Shown here: piece by piece, positions 6,823-15,444 of the stretch
Position numbering within the stretch: the stretch's first letter is position 1
Layout: every line of letters begins with the position of its first letter
Assembly: GCA_937871985.1 (NCBI GenBank)
Contig: CALMPB010000181.1
Location: 1-19,529 of the forward strand
DNA: 19,529 nucleotides
Direction of reading: 5' to 3'
From: an uncultured Burkholderiaceae bacterium
GTDB lineage: Bacteria > Pseudomonadota > Gammaproteobacteria > Burkholderiales > Burkholderiaceae
Notes under the pieces: model-generated
Database searches by the model: none
Told to the model about the DNA's origin: nothing
What the model saw: the letters and a program-made list of their open reading frames with translations, nothing else
Translations under genes and position numbers: made by a program

Positions 6823-8079
6823 TCAGTCTTTGGTGTCGCGGATTTCGGAAGCGATCCGCTGAAGCGGACCCGTCAGGCGTTTCAGATATTCCAAGGCGGC
6901 GTCGCCATCCCCTTCGGCAGCCTGCTTGAACAGGCTTGTGGCCTCAGAGTGAAAGGATTCCGCGCGCGTGGTGGTCAGCCCGAAATAGGTAGAGAGCAGG
7001 AGCTGCTCGGCGCTGCGTCCGAAGACGGACTCCTCGCTCTGGCGTACGATCGGGATGCCATCCTCGTCCGTATCGGTGAGGAAAACATTCTCCTTCCGAA
7101 CGGTCGTCGCAATGAGCGGGCTGTGCGACGTGAAGACGAACTGCATCATGGGAAAAGCACCAGCCAGCGTCGGCACGACCGTTCGTTGCCATTCTGGATG
7201 GAGATGCAAATCGATTTCGTCGACGAGGATGATGCCCGGTATTTGGTCGAGCGGCCTGTCCGGCGGTGCGACGTCGGTGAGATGGGCAATCAGGTCGCTG
7301 ACCCAACCGATGAACGCCTTGTAGCCATCCGACAGCGAGGAAAAGGGTGACGTGGTGCCGTTCAGGCGAAAAAGATACTGATTTTCCTCATCCTGCTTGC
7401 CGGTGAATTCGAGCTGAGGCGGAAGCACCTTGCGCAGCTGTGCCACGGCGGCCTGATATTTAGCGGTGTCAGACGCGAGGCGAGGGAGCCACGACTGAAG
7501 CGGTCGCAACGCGACATGATCTTCGAAAAGCCCCGCGACGCGCTGATAGCGCAGGCCACGGCTTCGCCGGGCACTGCTTTCAGAGAATTCGCCGGTCTCG
7601 ACGCGCCGGGTCGCTCCGTAGCCGGCAACGAAGTAGGCGGGCGAATAATCGTCGTAGATGAGATCGGTGATCGGCGAGTCCGGTGTCGCTTCCAGATGCA
7701 AGCGATCGAGATTTCCGCGACTGCTGCGAGCGTCGAGGCGGGCGAGGAGCTGCAGCTTTTTCCGTCGGGGATTGGATTTGGGTTTTTCGCCCGCTGTCGC
7801 GATCGCCTCGATCTTTAGAAGCGCCTTGCGAAGCGTCATGTCGTCGGTCCGCCGGACCAAACGGGTGGCGACAAAACCAGATTCGAGAAGGGCTGGCGCA
7901 AGAACGGCAATGGCAAGCGCGCGCAGCACGGAGGACTTGCCGCCGCCATTGTCGCCCAGCACCAAGTTCACATTGGCGACTTCGGAAATCGGCTCGGCTT
8001 GGCGGCCAGGATACTGCATTTCCAGCTCAGCTGCCCTGAAGCAGCGAAATTCGTATAAGTTCAGACGTTTGACGTACAT
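6823..8079 (-). CDS. AAA family ATPase, Septu PtuA-like
   Basis: From the chosen start this is a 418-residue ABC/SMC-type ATPase of the AAA_15/AAA_21 kind. The N-terminus MYVKRLNLYEFRCF is the usual opening of RecF/OLD/PtuA-like proteins. Walker A is GDNGGGKS at 42-49, the signature motif is SLSDGYKA at 248-255, Walker B with D-loop is IILVDEIDLHLHPEWQ at 283-298, and the switch histidine is in FTSHS at 315-319. The open frame continues upstream to 8664, but that stretch has no family resemblance and overlaps the divergent Avs-like gene, so ATG at 8077-8079 is used. It sits 2 bases upstream of the PtuB-like HNH gene. In Septu the ATPase controls the nuclease. No reverse transcriptase is nearby, so this is the non-retron form. 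Confidence 0.85.
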   Translation of the reverse strand: MYVKRLNLYEFRCFRAAELEMQYPGRQAEPISEVANVNLVLGDNGGGKSSVLRALAIAVLAPALLESGFVATRLVRRTDDMTLRKALLKIEAIATAGEKPKSNPRRKKLQLLARLDARSSRGNLDRLHLEATPDSPITDLIYDDYSPAYFVAGYGATRRVETGEFSESSARRSRGLRYQRVAGLFEDHVALRPLQSWLPRLASDTAKYQAAVAQLRKVLPPQLEFTGKQDEENQYLFRLNGTTSPFSSLSDGYKAFIGWVSDLIAHLTDVAPPDRPLDQIPGIILVDEIDLHLHPEWQRTVVPTLAGAFPMMQFVFTSHSPLIATTVRKENVFLTDTDEDGIPIVRQSEESVFGRSAEQLLLSTYFGLTTTRAESFHSEATSLFKQAAEGDGDAALEYLKRLTGPLQRIASEIRDTKD

Positions 8080-8472
8080 GAAACGCAGCCCCGGCCCATT
8101 CCCAGAGCAGATTAGCAGCGGATCGACGTCCTCACCAGAAGGGATGCAGGTTTGGGCTACGCGTATCGAGTGCGTGCTCCTTCTCGATGGTCTACTCAAA
8201 GCCGTCTGACCGATCCCGGCCAGAGTTTCTCTTTCAGGAGCGGAAAGAGCGAAATGGCCTCGAACGTCGGGTCTTGGCAACGACGGACGTTCGAGCTGCC
8301 GGGCCGGAATGGCTGGTATGTCCCCAGAACCGGCATCAATGCCCAATCGACAAGACAGGGCGCATTCTTCACTCTGAAGCACTGGCGAGCCGGTGTCCGA
8401 TTGGTTCGATTTTAAACCATTTCTTGGCGCTTGCTCTTGCCAATGGGATTGTGAGCGATTCATCAAGAGCAC
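8080..8472. promoter_or_regulatory. Divergent intergenic region between the PtuA-like and Avs-like genes
   Basis: These 393 bases separate two divergently transcribed defence units and must hold both promoters if the start calls are right. No convincing -35/-10 pair is visible; sphingomonad promoters are poorly defined by eye. Two symmetrical elements occur: the 10-bp inverted repeat at 8259-8295 and TGGTT-N8-AACCA at 8402-8419 around an AT-rich TTTTAAA. A minus-strand frame stays open across the region but looks like chance. I see no retron RNA-like structure and no reverse transcriptase. Confidence 0.4.
8259..8295. promoter_or_regulatory. Perfect 10-bp inverted repeat, possible operator
   Basis: CTCGAACGTC at 8259-8268 and GACGTTCGAG at 8286-8295 are exact reverse complements separated by 17 bases, giving about 27 bases centre to centre. 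This could be a dimeric regulator site for one or both divergent units, or an RNA hairpin in the leader of the PtuA-like transcript. No regulator gene lies next to it, so any repressor would be encoded elsewhere or be one of the flanking proteins. Confidence 0.35.
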
Positions 8473-11400
8473 ATGCCTGCCATCGATTTTCGCACCATCC
8501 GTTCCCATCGTGGAAGCCAGCATAGCGCATTCGAGGAACTCGTTTCTCAACTCGCAGCGCTCGAGACCCCTCCAGGCGCGCCATTCCATCGCAAGGGAGC
8601 CGGTGCCGATGCCGGCGTCGAATGCTATCTCGTCAAAGCGGACGGAAGCGAAACCGCCTGGCAAGCGAAATACTTTTTCGACTTCGGCAATTCGCAGGCA
8701 CAGCAGCTCACTGAGTCATTCGACCAAGCGATTGCCAACCATCCTCGGCTCACCCGCTATATCGTCAGCATGCCGTTCGACTTTTCAGACGGACGGGTCG
8801 GTAACCAGAAGTCGCAAAAGGATCGATGGAACGACTGGGTCGCCGCTCGGGCAGCAGCGATCGCGCCGCGCCAGATCGAGATCGTTCTGTGGGGTGCGTT
8901 TGAACTGACCGAACGCCTCTCCCGCAACACGCCACAATATGTCGGACGACGGACCTACTGGTTCGACACCCTCCATTTCGGGAAAGACTGGTTCGAAAGC
9001 CGCTTCGCGATCACGCGCGCCGCGCTCGGCAAGCGTTATACTCCCGAACTCAACGTCGATCTGCCGATCCGGCAGGCGCTGACGGCATTTGCCCGCAATC
9101 CGGCCTTTCTGCGCAAGGTCGAGCGTTGGGCCGACCAGATCGACGAGACGGCGCATTCGACACTCGATCATATGCGCCGGGCTCTGGCGGACGGTGACGC
9201 CTCGCTCGTCGGCACTCTTGAGGATCAGTTGCAGGCAGTCAGCCGGGCGATTCGGACGGCGCCGCTGGACACCGTCGACACCGTGCCGCTCGACAGCTGG
9301 GCAACGATGCTCGATGCCGCGCGCAAGACGCTGGGCAAATGCGCCGCGAAGATCTGGGACCTGCGGATCTCTTCGAGGGGCGACAGCAACGAAGTTCGGC
9401 ACGGCGTCTATTTCGCCGACAAGCTCGATGAAGTCATCGGCGAGATAGACCAGGAGATAAGCTCGCCCGAAATCCGCTGCGGCAATCCGCGTCGGCTTCT
9501 CCTCACCGGCGAGGCCGGTGTCGGCAAGTCTCACCTTCTGGCCGACGTCGCCCAGCATCACATCGCGCAGGGCTTTCCCGCACTGCTCGTCCTCGGCGGC
9601 TCGCTCAGTGATGCAGAGCCCTGGCGACAGATCGCCGATCTGGTCGGGCTCACGACGAAGACCCCGGCCGAAATCCTCGGCGCGCTGGACGCCGCAGCCG
9701 AAGCGGCAGGAACCCGGGCGCTGGTCATGGTCGATGCCATCAACGAGCGGCAAGGTATCGCGGTCTGGTCCGAGCGACTGGCAGCGTTCCTCGAAACCGC
9801 GACTGCCTATCCGCGGATCGGTATTCTCATTTCGTGCCGCACCACGTTCCTGCCGTATGTAGTGAGCGACCACCTGGGCGAGGCCACTCTTCCGCGCATC
9901 GCCCATCCAGGTTTTGCCGGCCGTGCGGCCGAAGCGGCGCGTCGATACCTGGACCAGCGCGGGATCGTCCGGATGGCGGCGCCGCATTTCGCGCCGGAAT
10001 TCGAGAATCCGCTGTTTCTGAGAACCTGCTGCGATCTGCTCGAACTGACCGGCGAGCGCGAATTCCCACGCGGCCTCGCCGGCGTATCGAGCATTTTCGA
10101 ATTCTATTTCAGGGCCGTCGCGACCGCGCTCAACCACAAGATGGGTCTGTTCCCCAGGCTGGCGATCGTCGAACGCGCCTTGCAGACGCTGACGAACGCA
10201 ATGGTCGAAGCCGGCAGCGGCTATCTGCCGCTCGACCAGGTGCTGACACTCCTCGAGGCGATCCATCCCTCGCAGGGACGACATGAGCAAAGCCTGTTCT
10301 TCCAGTTCGAGAATGAAGGCGTGCTCGCCGTCGAACCTGTCAACGAAAACGGCGTGCTGGTCGAACTCGTGCGCTTCACGTTCGAGCGACTGAGCGATCA
10401 CCGCATCGCCGAGCGCCTGCTCGACGAAAAGGTTGGTAGCGGCGATCCGGCCCTTGCCTTTGCGTCCGACGGCGCGCTTCGTGGCTATATCATCGGCCAG
10501 GACGCGCACCGGTTCGCCGGGATTGCCGAAGCCTTCGCCGTTCAGGTCCCAGAGCGCTACGCCCGTGAACTGCCCGACCTGATCGAGGACGAATGGGAGC
10601 GATGGAGCGTCGCGCACGCGTTCCAGCAAAGCTTGTTGTGGCGCAATCAGGCGGTGTTCACCGAGCGCACGCTCGACCTGGTCGAGGATCTGTCGGACGG
10701 CAACCAGAGCGACCCTTTGCTCTCGATCATGCTGGCGGTCGCGACCGAGCCCGACAATCCGTTCAACGCCGATCATCTCGATCGCAAACTGCACCCGATG
10801 ACCTTGACCGAGCGCGATGTCGAATGGTCGATCGCCGCGACCGGCATTGCCGACGAACCCGACAGCCCGATCACGACGTTGATTGAGTGGACCATGTCGA
10901 ACGGTCTCGAAGCGCTCGAGCCCAAACGCGCCCGTCTCGTGGCGCTGACCCTCGGTTGGTTGACCAGTCTGAGCCATCGCTATGTCCGCGACATGGCGAC
11001 CAAGGCGCTCGCCGCCTTGTTCGTCACGCGGCGCCATCTTGCCGTACAGATGATTCGCCACTTCGCCGATGTCGACGATCCCTACGTCGTCGACCGCGTG
11101 CTGGCGGCCGCCTATGGCGGGGCCACGCGAAGCTATGCTGACGATGGTCTGGCCGAGCTCGCGCGGGCGGCGTTCGCGGCAGTGTTCGACCGTCGCCCGA
11201 TGCCGCTCCATGCGCTGATCCGCGATCACGCCCGTGGGTTGGTCGAGCTCGCAGCCGCCCGCGGCGTCCTGCCGGCGGACCTCGATCTTGCGCGCGCGCG
11301 TCCGCCCTATGGCCCGGGGGTTCCGCTCGAGGAGATTTCCGACGAAACCCTTGCCGCGTTCGTCGCGGATTATGGCGGTACCAAGCTGCGCGACGAGATC

Positions 11401-12993
11401 TGCAGTTCGACGATCGAGGATGGCGACTTTGCCCGCTACGAGATCGATCCGCTCGCCGGACGGTTTCTGCTGCTGCCGCGTGAAGATGTGGGGCGGCCGC
11501 TGGAGGACATCTACGAGGAATGGCGCGCCACTGTCGTCGCACCCTTCCCGCAGCGCGTCGCAGCGCTCGATCGCGTGATCACGACGGTCAAGGATCTGCG
11601 CGACAACCCGCTCGATTTCGACTTCCTCGATAGGCCGGCGCGCCCGGGCGAGCGCGAGGCGCGCAAAACCGCCGAGAGCGAGCATAAACTGGCGCTCGCG
11701 GCGTTCGACGCGCTGCTCGACGAGCCGGAGCAGCAGGAATTCCGTATCCGCGGGTTCGGCTATATCGAACGCGCGATGTGGGATCCGGACTCGTTTGGCT
11801 CGCACCCCGATCACGCGGGCATGAACGCGCGTCGCTGGGTCGCGTGGCGCGCGCACGATCTAGGCTGGACACCCGAACGCTTCAGCGCCTTCGACCGGCA
11901 CGTGCCCAATCACGAGAGGATGGAACACCGCATCGAGCGGATCGGCAAGAAGTACCAATGGATCGCGCTGCACGAGCTAACGGGCCGGCTGTCGGACTAT
12001 TACGCGGTCGACGGCAACTGGCGCGACCCGCCCCAGCCCTATGAGGGGCCATGGCAGGTCGGCACGCGCGAAATGGACCCAACCGTGCTGGTCACGCATA
12101 CCGAACAACGCGACAATGATCGCCAGGGGGCGACATGGTGGTCGCCGCTTGCCGTCCGCTGGCGGCATGATCCGCCGCCCGCCCGGATCGCCTGGATGAG
12201 TGACCGACAGCGCGACATGCCTGATCCGATCCGCGAAATCGACGTCACCGATCCCGAGGGCCGGCGCTGGTTGGTGCTCGACGCCAATGTCGGCCGCAAC
12301 CAATGGGTGGTGATCGATGGCGAGCGCATCATCCATCGCATGACATGGCACAAGGTCAAATCGCTGCTCGTCTCCACCGCCGATGCCGACCGGCTGGAAA
12401 GGCTGCTCGCCCGCGATGCCGGGGATCGCGATCATCCGCCCGAAACCGACGTGTCCAGCGGCATGTATCTCGGCGAATATCGCTGGCACCCCTCGGCGGC
12501 CCGTTCCCGGGGCGATTGGGAAATGGGCAAAAGATCGCCGATCGGGGTTATGACGACGATCGGCGACTGGTATATCGAGCGTTCGGGTCATGATTATTCG
12601 ATCGAGAACAGCTTCAATTTGACCGTGCCCTCCCCCGCGCTGATGGATGGACTGGGCCTGCGGCTCGCAGAAGGCCGGTCGCTGTTCTATGCCGATGCCG
12701 GGGGTACGATCCTGTTCAAGGATCCGTCGGCTGAAGAGCCCGGGTTCAGCGCGGCGATGGTTGACCGCGCGGCGATGCTCGCTTGTCTGAAACGCGAGAA
12801 CCTCGAACTCGTCTGGTCGTTCAGCGGCGAGAAGAGCGCCCATGGCGGCAAACTCCATCGCGACGGCTGGGGCGGCATGCTCGAATATTGGGGTATCTAC
12901 CGGCTGCGCGACGGCCAGATCTGCGGCCAGCTCAGGTTCGAGGAGAAGAGCCCGCGCGGCGAACAGCTCGCCCAGTTCCTGGCCTCGGGCTAG
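8473..12993 (+). CDS. Avs-like STAND NTPase with N-terminal PD-(D/E)XK-type nuclease
   Basis: This is a 1506-residue protein. Residues 20-70 look like a restriction-type nuclease core: FEELVSQL helix with E21/E22, then D46, E50 and the Q64-x-K66 of AWQAKYF, the QxK variant used by Mrr- and Cap4-like effectors. A STAND/NACHT-type NTPase follows: Walker A GEAGVGKS at 346-353 and Walker B LVMVDAINE at 417-425, a form common in Avs proteins. A later FISCRTT-like segment (ILISCRTTF, about 450-460) could be sensor 1. The remaining 900 or so residues are probably the helical sensor domain; no clear repeats are visible. Avs proteins bind phage terminase or portal and activate a nuclease (known for the family). 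The start ATG has a modest AAGAG ribosome-binding site at 8465-8469. It is transcribed divergently from the six-gene cluster, and its stop codon overlaps that of the convergent SEC-C gene. Confidence 0.75.
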   Translation: MPAIDFRTIRSHRGSQHSAFEELVSQLAALETPPGAPFHRKGAGADAGVECYLVKADGSETAWQAKYFFDFGNSQAQQLTESFDQAIANHPRLTRYIVSMPFDFSDGRVGNQKSQKDRWNDWVAARAAAIAPRQIEIVLWGAFELTERLSRNTPQYVGRRTYWFDTLHFGKDWFESRFAITRAALGKRYTPELNVDLPIRQALTAFARNPAFLRKVERWADQIDETAHSTLDHMRRALADGDASLVGTLEDQLQAVSRAIRTAPLDTVDTVPLDSWATMLDAARKTLGKCAAKIWDLRISSRGDSNEVRHGVYFADKLDEVIGEIDQEISSPEIRCGNPRRLLLTGEAGVGKSHLLADVAQHHIAQGFPALLVLGGSLSDAEPWRQIADLVGLTTKTPAEILGALDAAAEAAGTRALVMVDAINERQGIAVWSERLAAFLETATAYPRIGILISCRTTFLPYVVSDHLGEATLPRIAHPGFAGRAAEAARRYLDQRGIVRMAAPHFAPEFENPLFLRTCCDLLELTGEREFPRGLAGVSSIFEFYFRAVATALNHKMGLFPRLAIVERALQTLTNAMVEAGSGYLPLDQVLTLLEAIHPSQGRHEQSLFFQFENEGVLAVEPVNENGVLVELVRFTFERLSDHRIAERLLDEKVGSGDPALAFASDGALRGYIIGQDAHRFAGIAEAFAVQVPERYARELPDLIEDEWERWSVAHAFQQSLLWRNQAVFTERTLDLVEDLSDGNQSDPLLSIMLAVATEPDNPFNADHLDRKLHPMTLTERDVEWSIAATGIADEPDSPITTLIEWTMSNGLEALEPKRARLVALTLGWLTSLSHRYVRDMATKALAALFVTRRHLAVQMIRHFADVDDPYVVDRVLAAAYGGATRSYADDGLAELARAAFAAVFDRRPMPLHALIRDHARGLVELAAARGVLPADLDLARARPPYGPGVPLEEISDETLAAFVADYGGTKLRDEICSSTIEDGDFARYEIDPLAGRFLLLPREDVGRPLEDIYEEWRATVVAPFPQRVAALDRVITTVKDLRDNPLDFDFLDRPARPGEREARKTAESEHKLALAAFDALLDEPEQQEFRIRGFGYIERAMWDPDSFGSHPDHAGMNARRWVAWRAHDLGWTPERFSAFDRHVPNHERMEHRIERIGKKYQWIALHELTGRLSDYYAVDGNWRDPPQPYEGPWQVGTREMDPTVLVTHTEQRDNDRQGATWWSPLAVRWRHDPPPARIAWMSDRQRDMPDPIREIDVTDPEGRRWLVLDANVGRNQWVVIDGERIIHRMTWHKVKSLLVSTADADRLERLLARDAGDRDHPPETDVSSGMYLGEYRWHPSAARSRGDWEMGKRSPIGVMTTIGDWYIERSGHDYSIENSFNLTVPSPALMDGLGLRLAEGRSLFYADAGGTILFKDPSAEEPGFSAAMVDRAAMLACLKRENLELVWSFSGEKSAHGGKLHRDGWGGMLEYWGIYRLRDGQICGQLRFEEKSPRGEQLAQFLASG

Positions 12994-15143
12994 CGGTGGT
13001 CCTCGTCATGGGCGAGATGGCAGTTCTTGTACTTCTTGCCGCTGCCGCAATGACAAGGCTCGTTACGGCCGAGCTTGGGACCGGACCGGACGGGCGACGC
13101 CACCCGCGCCGGCTTGCCGAGCTGGCGCGCCAGCGCGCCGGCCGAGGCGTTGTATTTCCACGGGAAGGCGACCTTCTTGCCGAACCGGATCTCGCCCGTC
13201 GCGGGCGACAGGCAGAGCCCGTACCACGCATCCGCCTTCTGGCTGTACTTGCGCAGCCTCATATGGCCTTCCAGCCGCTCTTCGGCTTCGCTGCGCGGCG
13301 CGAGATTGGCGTGGATGGTGAGCCCTGACCTGGCAAAGCCGAGCGTAAAGTCGGACGTTCCCTTCGCCCGCGCGAATTGCAGCACGCGATCGATGCCGTC
13401 CGCCATTTCGCGCAAGGCCGACCCGCTCAACTGGTAGGCGAGCAGGACGAGATCGATCATGGCGCCGAACGGCTCCGCTTCGATCGCGCGGATTAGCTCG
13501 TCGAGATGGCGCCCGGCAATCACCGTCAGGATGCCGTCGGGTGTGGCCTTGCCGGGCAGCCCGATACGGCGCGCGCCCATCGCGATCTCGATATCGGCGG
13601 CGAAATCGTCGTCGAGCGCGATGAAATCATAATCGTCGTCGAGCCACAGATTATATTTGAGGTGGTAGGATAGCAGCGTGATCTCGTGCTGGATCGTCAC
13701 CTTCGATCCGTAGAGCGAGCGCAGTTCGAGATAGCTCAGAAACCGGAGCGGTCGCGCGAGCATCTCGGTCATCACGTCGAGCGCGAACACGTCGATGATC
13801 AACGGCGACAGGACCATTTCGACAGTCCGCCGGACCAGGAACTGATCGGTCTGGAAGGCAAGCGCTGGATAATGATCCGCCACCAAGCAGACGGGGAAGA
13901 TCTGCGACAGCTCAGGGATGTCGAGCACGCGCCCGTCGGTGGCGACGAACGTCAGTGACGGATCGCGGAGCGCCGCTGCACAATCCATCGCCTGATCATA
14001 GGCATCCTGTACCGCGGCTTTGAAGTCGCCCTTGAGCTGGAGGTCGTTGCCGCGCCGGGACGCCATCGTCAGGCGTTTCGACTTGGCCTGCAGTACGATC
14101 GCGCGGTCGCCGAAGAGGACCAGCACATCGATTTCGCCTAGGCGATCGCCCTTGCCGCGATCGATATTGACGCCCTGAAAGACGCGATCGGCCCCGAACA
14201 CTTCCTTCAGGCGCCGGACGGCGAATGCTTCGGTATACTGGCCGCGATGGCCAAGCGCGGTCGGCGCATAGCTCTTGTCCGCGCCTAGCCAGTAGAACGG
14301 GGATTCGTAGAGCGCTTCGGCGAGCGCATTGAAATGGTAAAGCAGGAACCGCTCGTCATCGACCGTAATGATCGGCGATCCGGTCGCCGCATTGAAATCG
14401 TGCAACGCCGCAAAGCTCGGATTCGCATGCCCCTTGGGCAAGGCGAAGGCTCTGACACAAGATTCGATCCGTACTGAAGGCAATTCGACCCGCGGCGCGA
14501 GATCCGCGACGGTGAACATGAGCGCGGCGAGAAAGCGAGGGTCGGCGCCGCCCTGCGGGCCGGCACGGGCCACCGCCGTCATCTTGTCGAACTGGACCAA
14601 GCCAATCGCCTCGGCAACCGCGATCATGTCGCGAACCGACGCGCCCTTGTTCGCTTCCAGCCACGCATCGTCGGCAGCGTATTTCTCGGCAGCGAAATCG
14701 GTATTCTGGAACGAGAAGGCCGCTTCGCCGCCATAGAAGATCGGCTCCCGCATGGCGTCGCCCGACCGCCAGGGATCGGGCGTCTCGCCGATTGCAGCGG
14801 CCCGCTCGAAATCCTCGAACCAGGGCCGGTTCATGCTGGTGTGCAGTTCCGCCAGCAGCGCCCCGGTCCGCGCGACGACGGCGGCGGGATCGTCGGGGGG
14901 CGGTGCATCGAAATCGGGGTCGGCGCGCAGCATCAGCCCGATCAGAGTGAACATCTCGGTGCGGATCAGGCGCGCGCGCGAATAGAGATGTTGCATGTCC
15001 TCGGCGCGAATCTCCTCCTTGTACCAAGTGAAATTGTCGCGCGCGCAGAGCCAGGCGATCACATGGGCAAAGCCCGGCGTCGCCGTCAGTTCGGCAAGGT
15101 CAGCGAAGATCGCCGCTTCGGATCGGGCGTCGGTAGGCTTCAT
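12990..15143 (-). CDS. SEC-C motif protein with nuclease-like (NERD/PD-(D/E)XK) domain
   Basis: This 717-residue protein ends in a SEC-C zinc motif, PCHCGSGKKYKNCH at 696-709 (C697, C699, C708, H709), as in SecA C-termini and many proteins of unknown role. A central segment resembles a restriction-type nuclease: E305, then GEIDVLVLFGDRAIVLQAK at 336-354, with E337, D339 and Q352-x-K354, as in NERD-like domains. The N-terminal 300 residues are mostly helical and not recognised. The ATG at 15141-15143 is preferred, with AGGG just upstream; the frame is open further upstream but that part looks like chance sequence. The stop codon overlaps that of the convergent Avs-like gene. It is probably a nucleic-acid-cleaving defence protein, but this rests on one motif set and its location. 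Confidence 0.65.
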   Translation of the reverse strand: MKPTDARSEAAIFADLAELTATPGFAHVIAWLCARDNFTWYKEEIRAEDMQHLYSRARLIRTEMFTLIGLMLRADPDFDAPPPDDPAAVVARTGALLAELHTSMNRPWFEDFERAAAIGETPDPWRSGDAMREPIFYGGEAAFSFQNTDFAAEKYAADDAWLEANKGASVRDMIAVAEAIGLVQFDKMTAVARAGPQGGADPRFLAALMFTVADLAPRVELPSVRIESCVRAFALPKGHANPSFAALHDFNAATGSPIITVDDERFLLYHFNALAEALYESPFYWLGADKSYAPTALGHRGQYTEAFAVRRLKEVFGADRVFQGVNIDRGKGDRLGEIDVLVLFGDRAIVLQAKSKRLTMASRRGNDLQLKGDFKAAVQDAYDQAMDCAAALRDPSLTFVATDGRVLDIPELSQIFPVCLVADHYPALAFQTDQFLVRRTVEMVLSPLIIDVFALDVMTEMLARPLRFLSYLELRSLYGSKVTIQHEITLLSYHLKYNLWLDDDYDFIALDDDFAADIEIAMGARRIGLPGKATPDGILTVIAGRHLDELIRAIEAEPFGAMIDLVLLAYQLSGSALREMADGIDRVLQFARAKGTSDFTLGFARSGLTIHANLAPRSEAEERLEGHMRLRKYSQKADAWYGLCLSPATGEIRFGKKVAFPWKYNASAGALARQLGKPARVASPVRSGPKLGRNEPCHCGSGKKYKNCHLAHDEDHR

Positions 15144-15444
15144 GGCGGACCCTAGGTGATCAAGCCCGAAACGATCTTCAACCGCCGGCGTGTCCCTGGA
15201 GCTGCCGATCATGCTGCGGCATGGGAACGACGGGTTTGTCCCAGATCCGGCCTTTCGGCCCTGGCGGCGAGGCCCCTTCGGCGAGCGGCAGGTTCCGGGA
15301 TCCGAAATCCGCACATTGAACGGCGGGGATTAGGGCGCGTAGCGGTCAGGCAGTTCTGTCGGCCCGCCCCTCTTTGTCCGTGCGTGAGATCGAAGCGCGT
15401 CGCTCCGGCTTGCCAGGTGCCTGGCCGAGGCAGCAAGGAAGGCC
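15144..15444. promoter_or_regulatory. Divergent intergenic region before the small gene and DUF6880-like gene
   Basis: About 300 bases separate the SEC-C gene start from the next plus-strand start, so promoters for both directions should be here. I see no clear consensus promoter. The plus-strand frame that crosses it encodes an arginine-rich sequence with no family resemblance and is rejected as an upstream extension of the DUF6880-like gene. Confidence 0.35.

Noticed and set aside
8080..8472. Possible retron non-coding RNA upstream of the PtuAB-like pair
   Set aside because: PtuAB also occurs in retrons, but there is no reverse transcriptase in the window and no long msr/msd-like structure here.
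8080..8664. In-frame upstream extension of the PtuA-like ATPase by 195 codons
   Set aside because: The extension has no family resemblance, overlaps the start of the Avs-like gene, and the ATG at 8077-8079 gives the canonical ATPase N-terminus.
8785..11856. A 1023-codon open frame on the minus strand
   Set aside because: It lies fully antisense to the Avs-like gene, whose NTPase and nuclease motifs are clear. The arginine-rich, featureless translation is a GC-rich codon-bias shadow.
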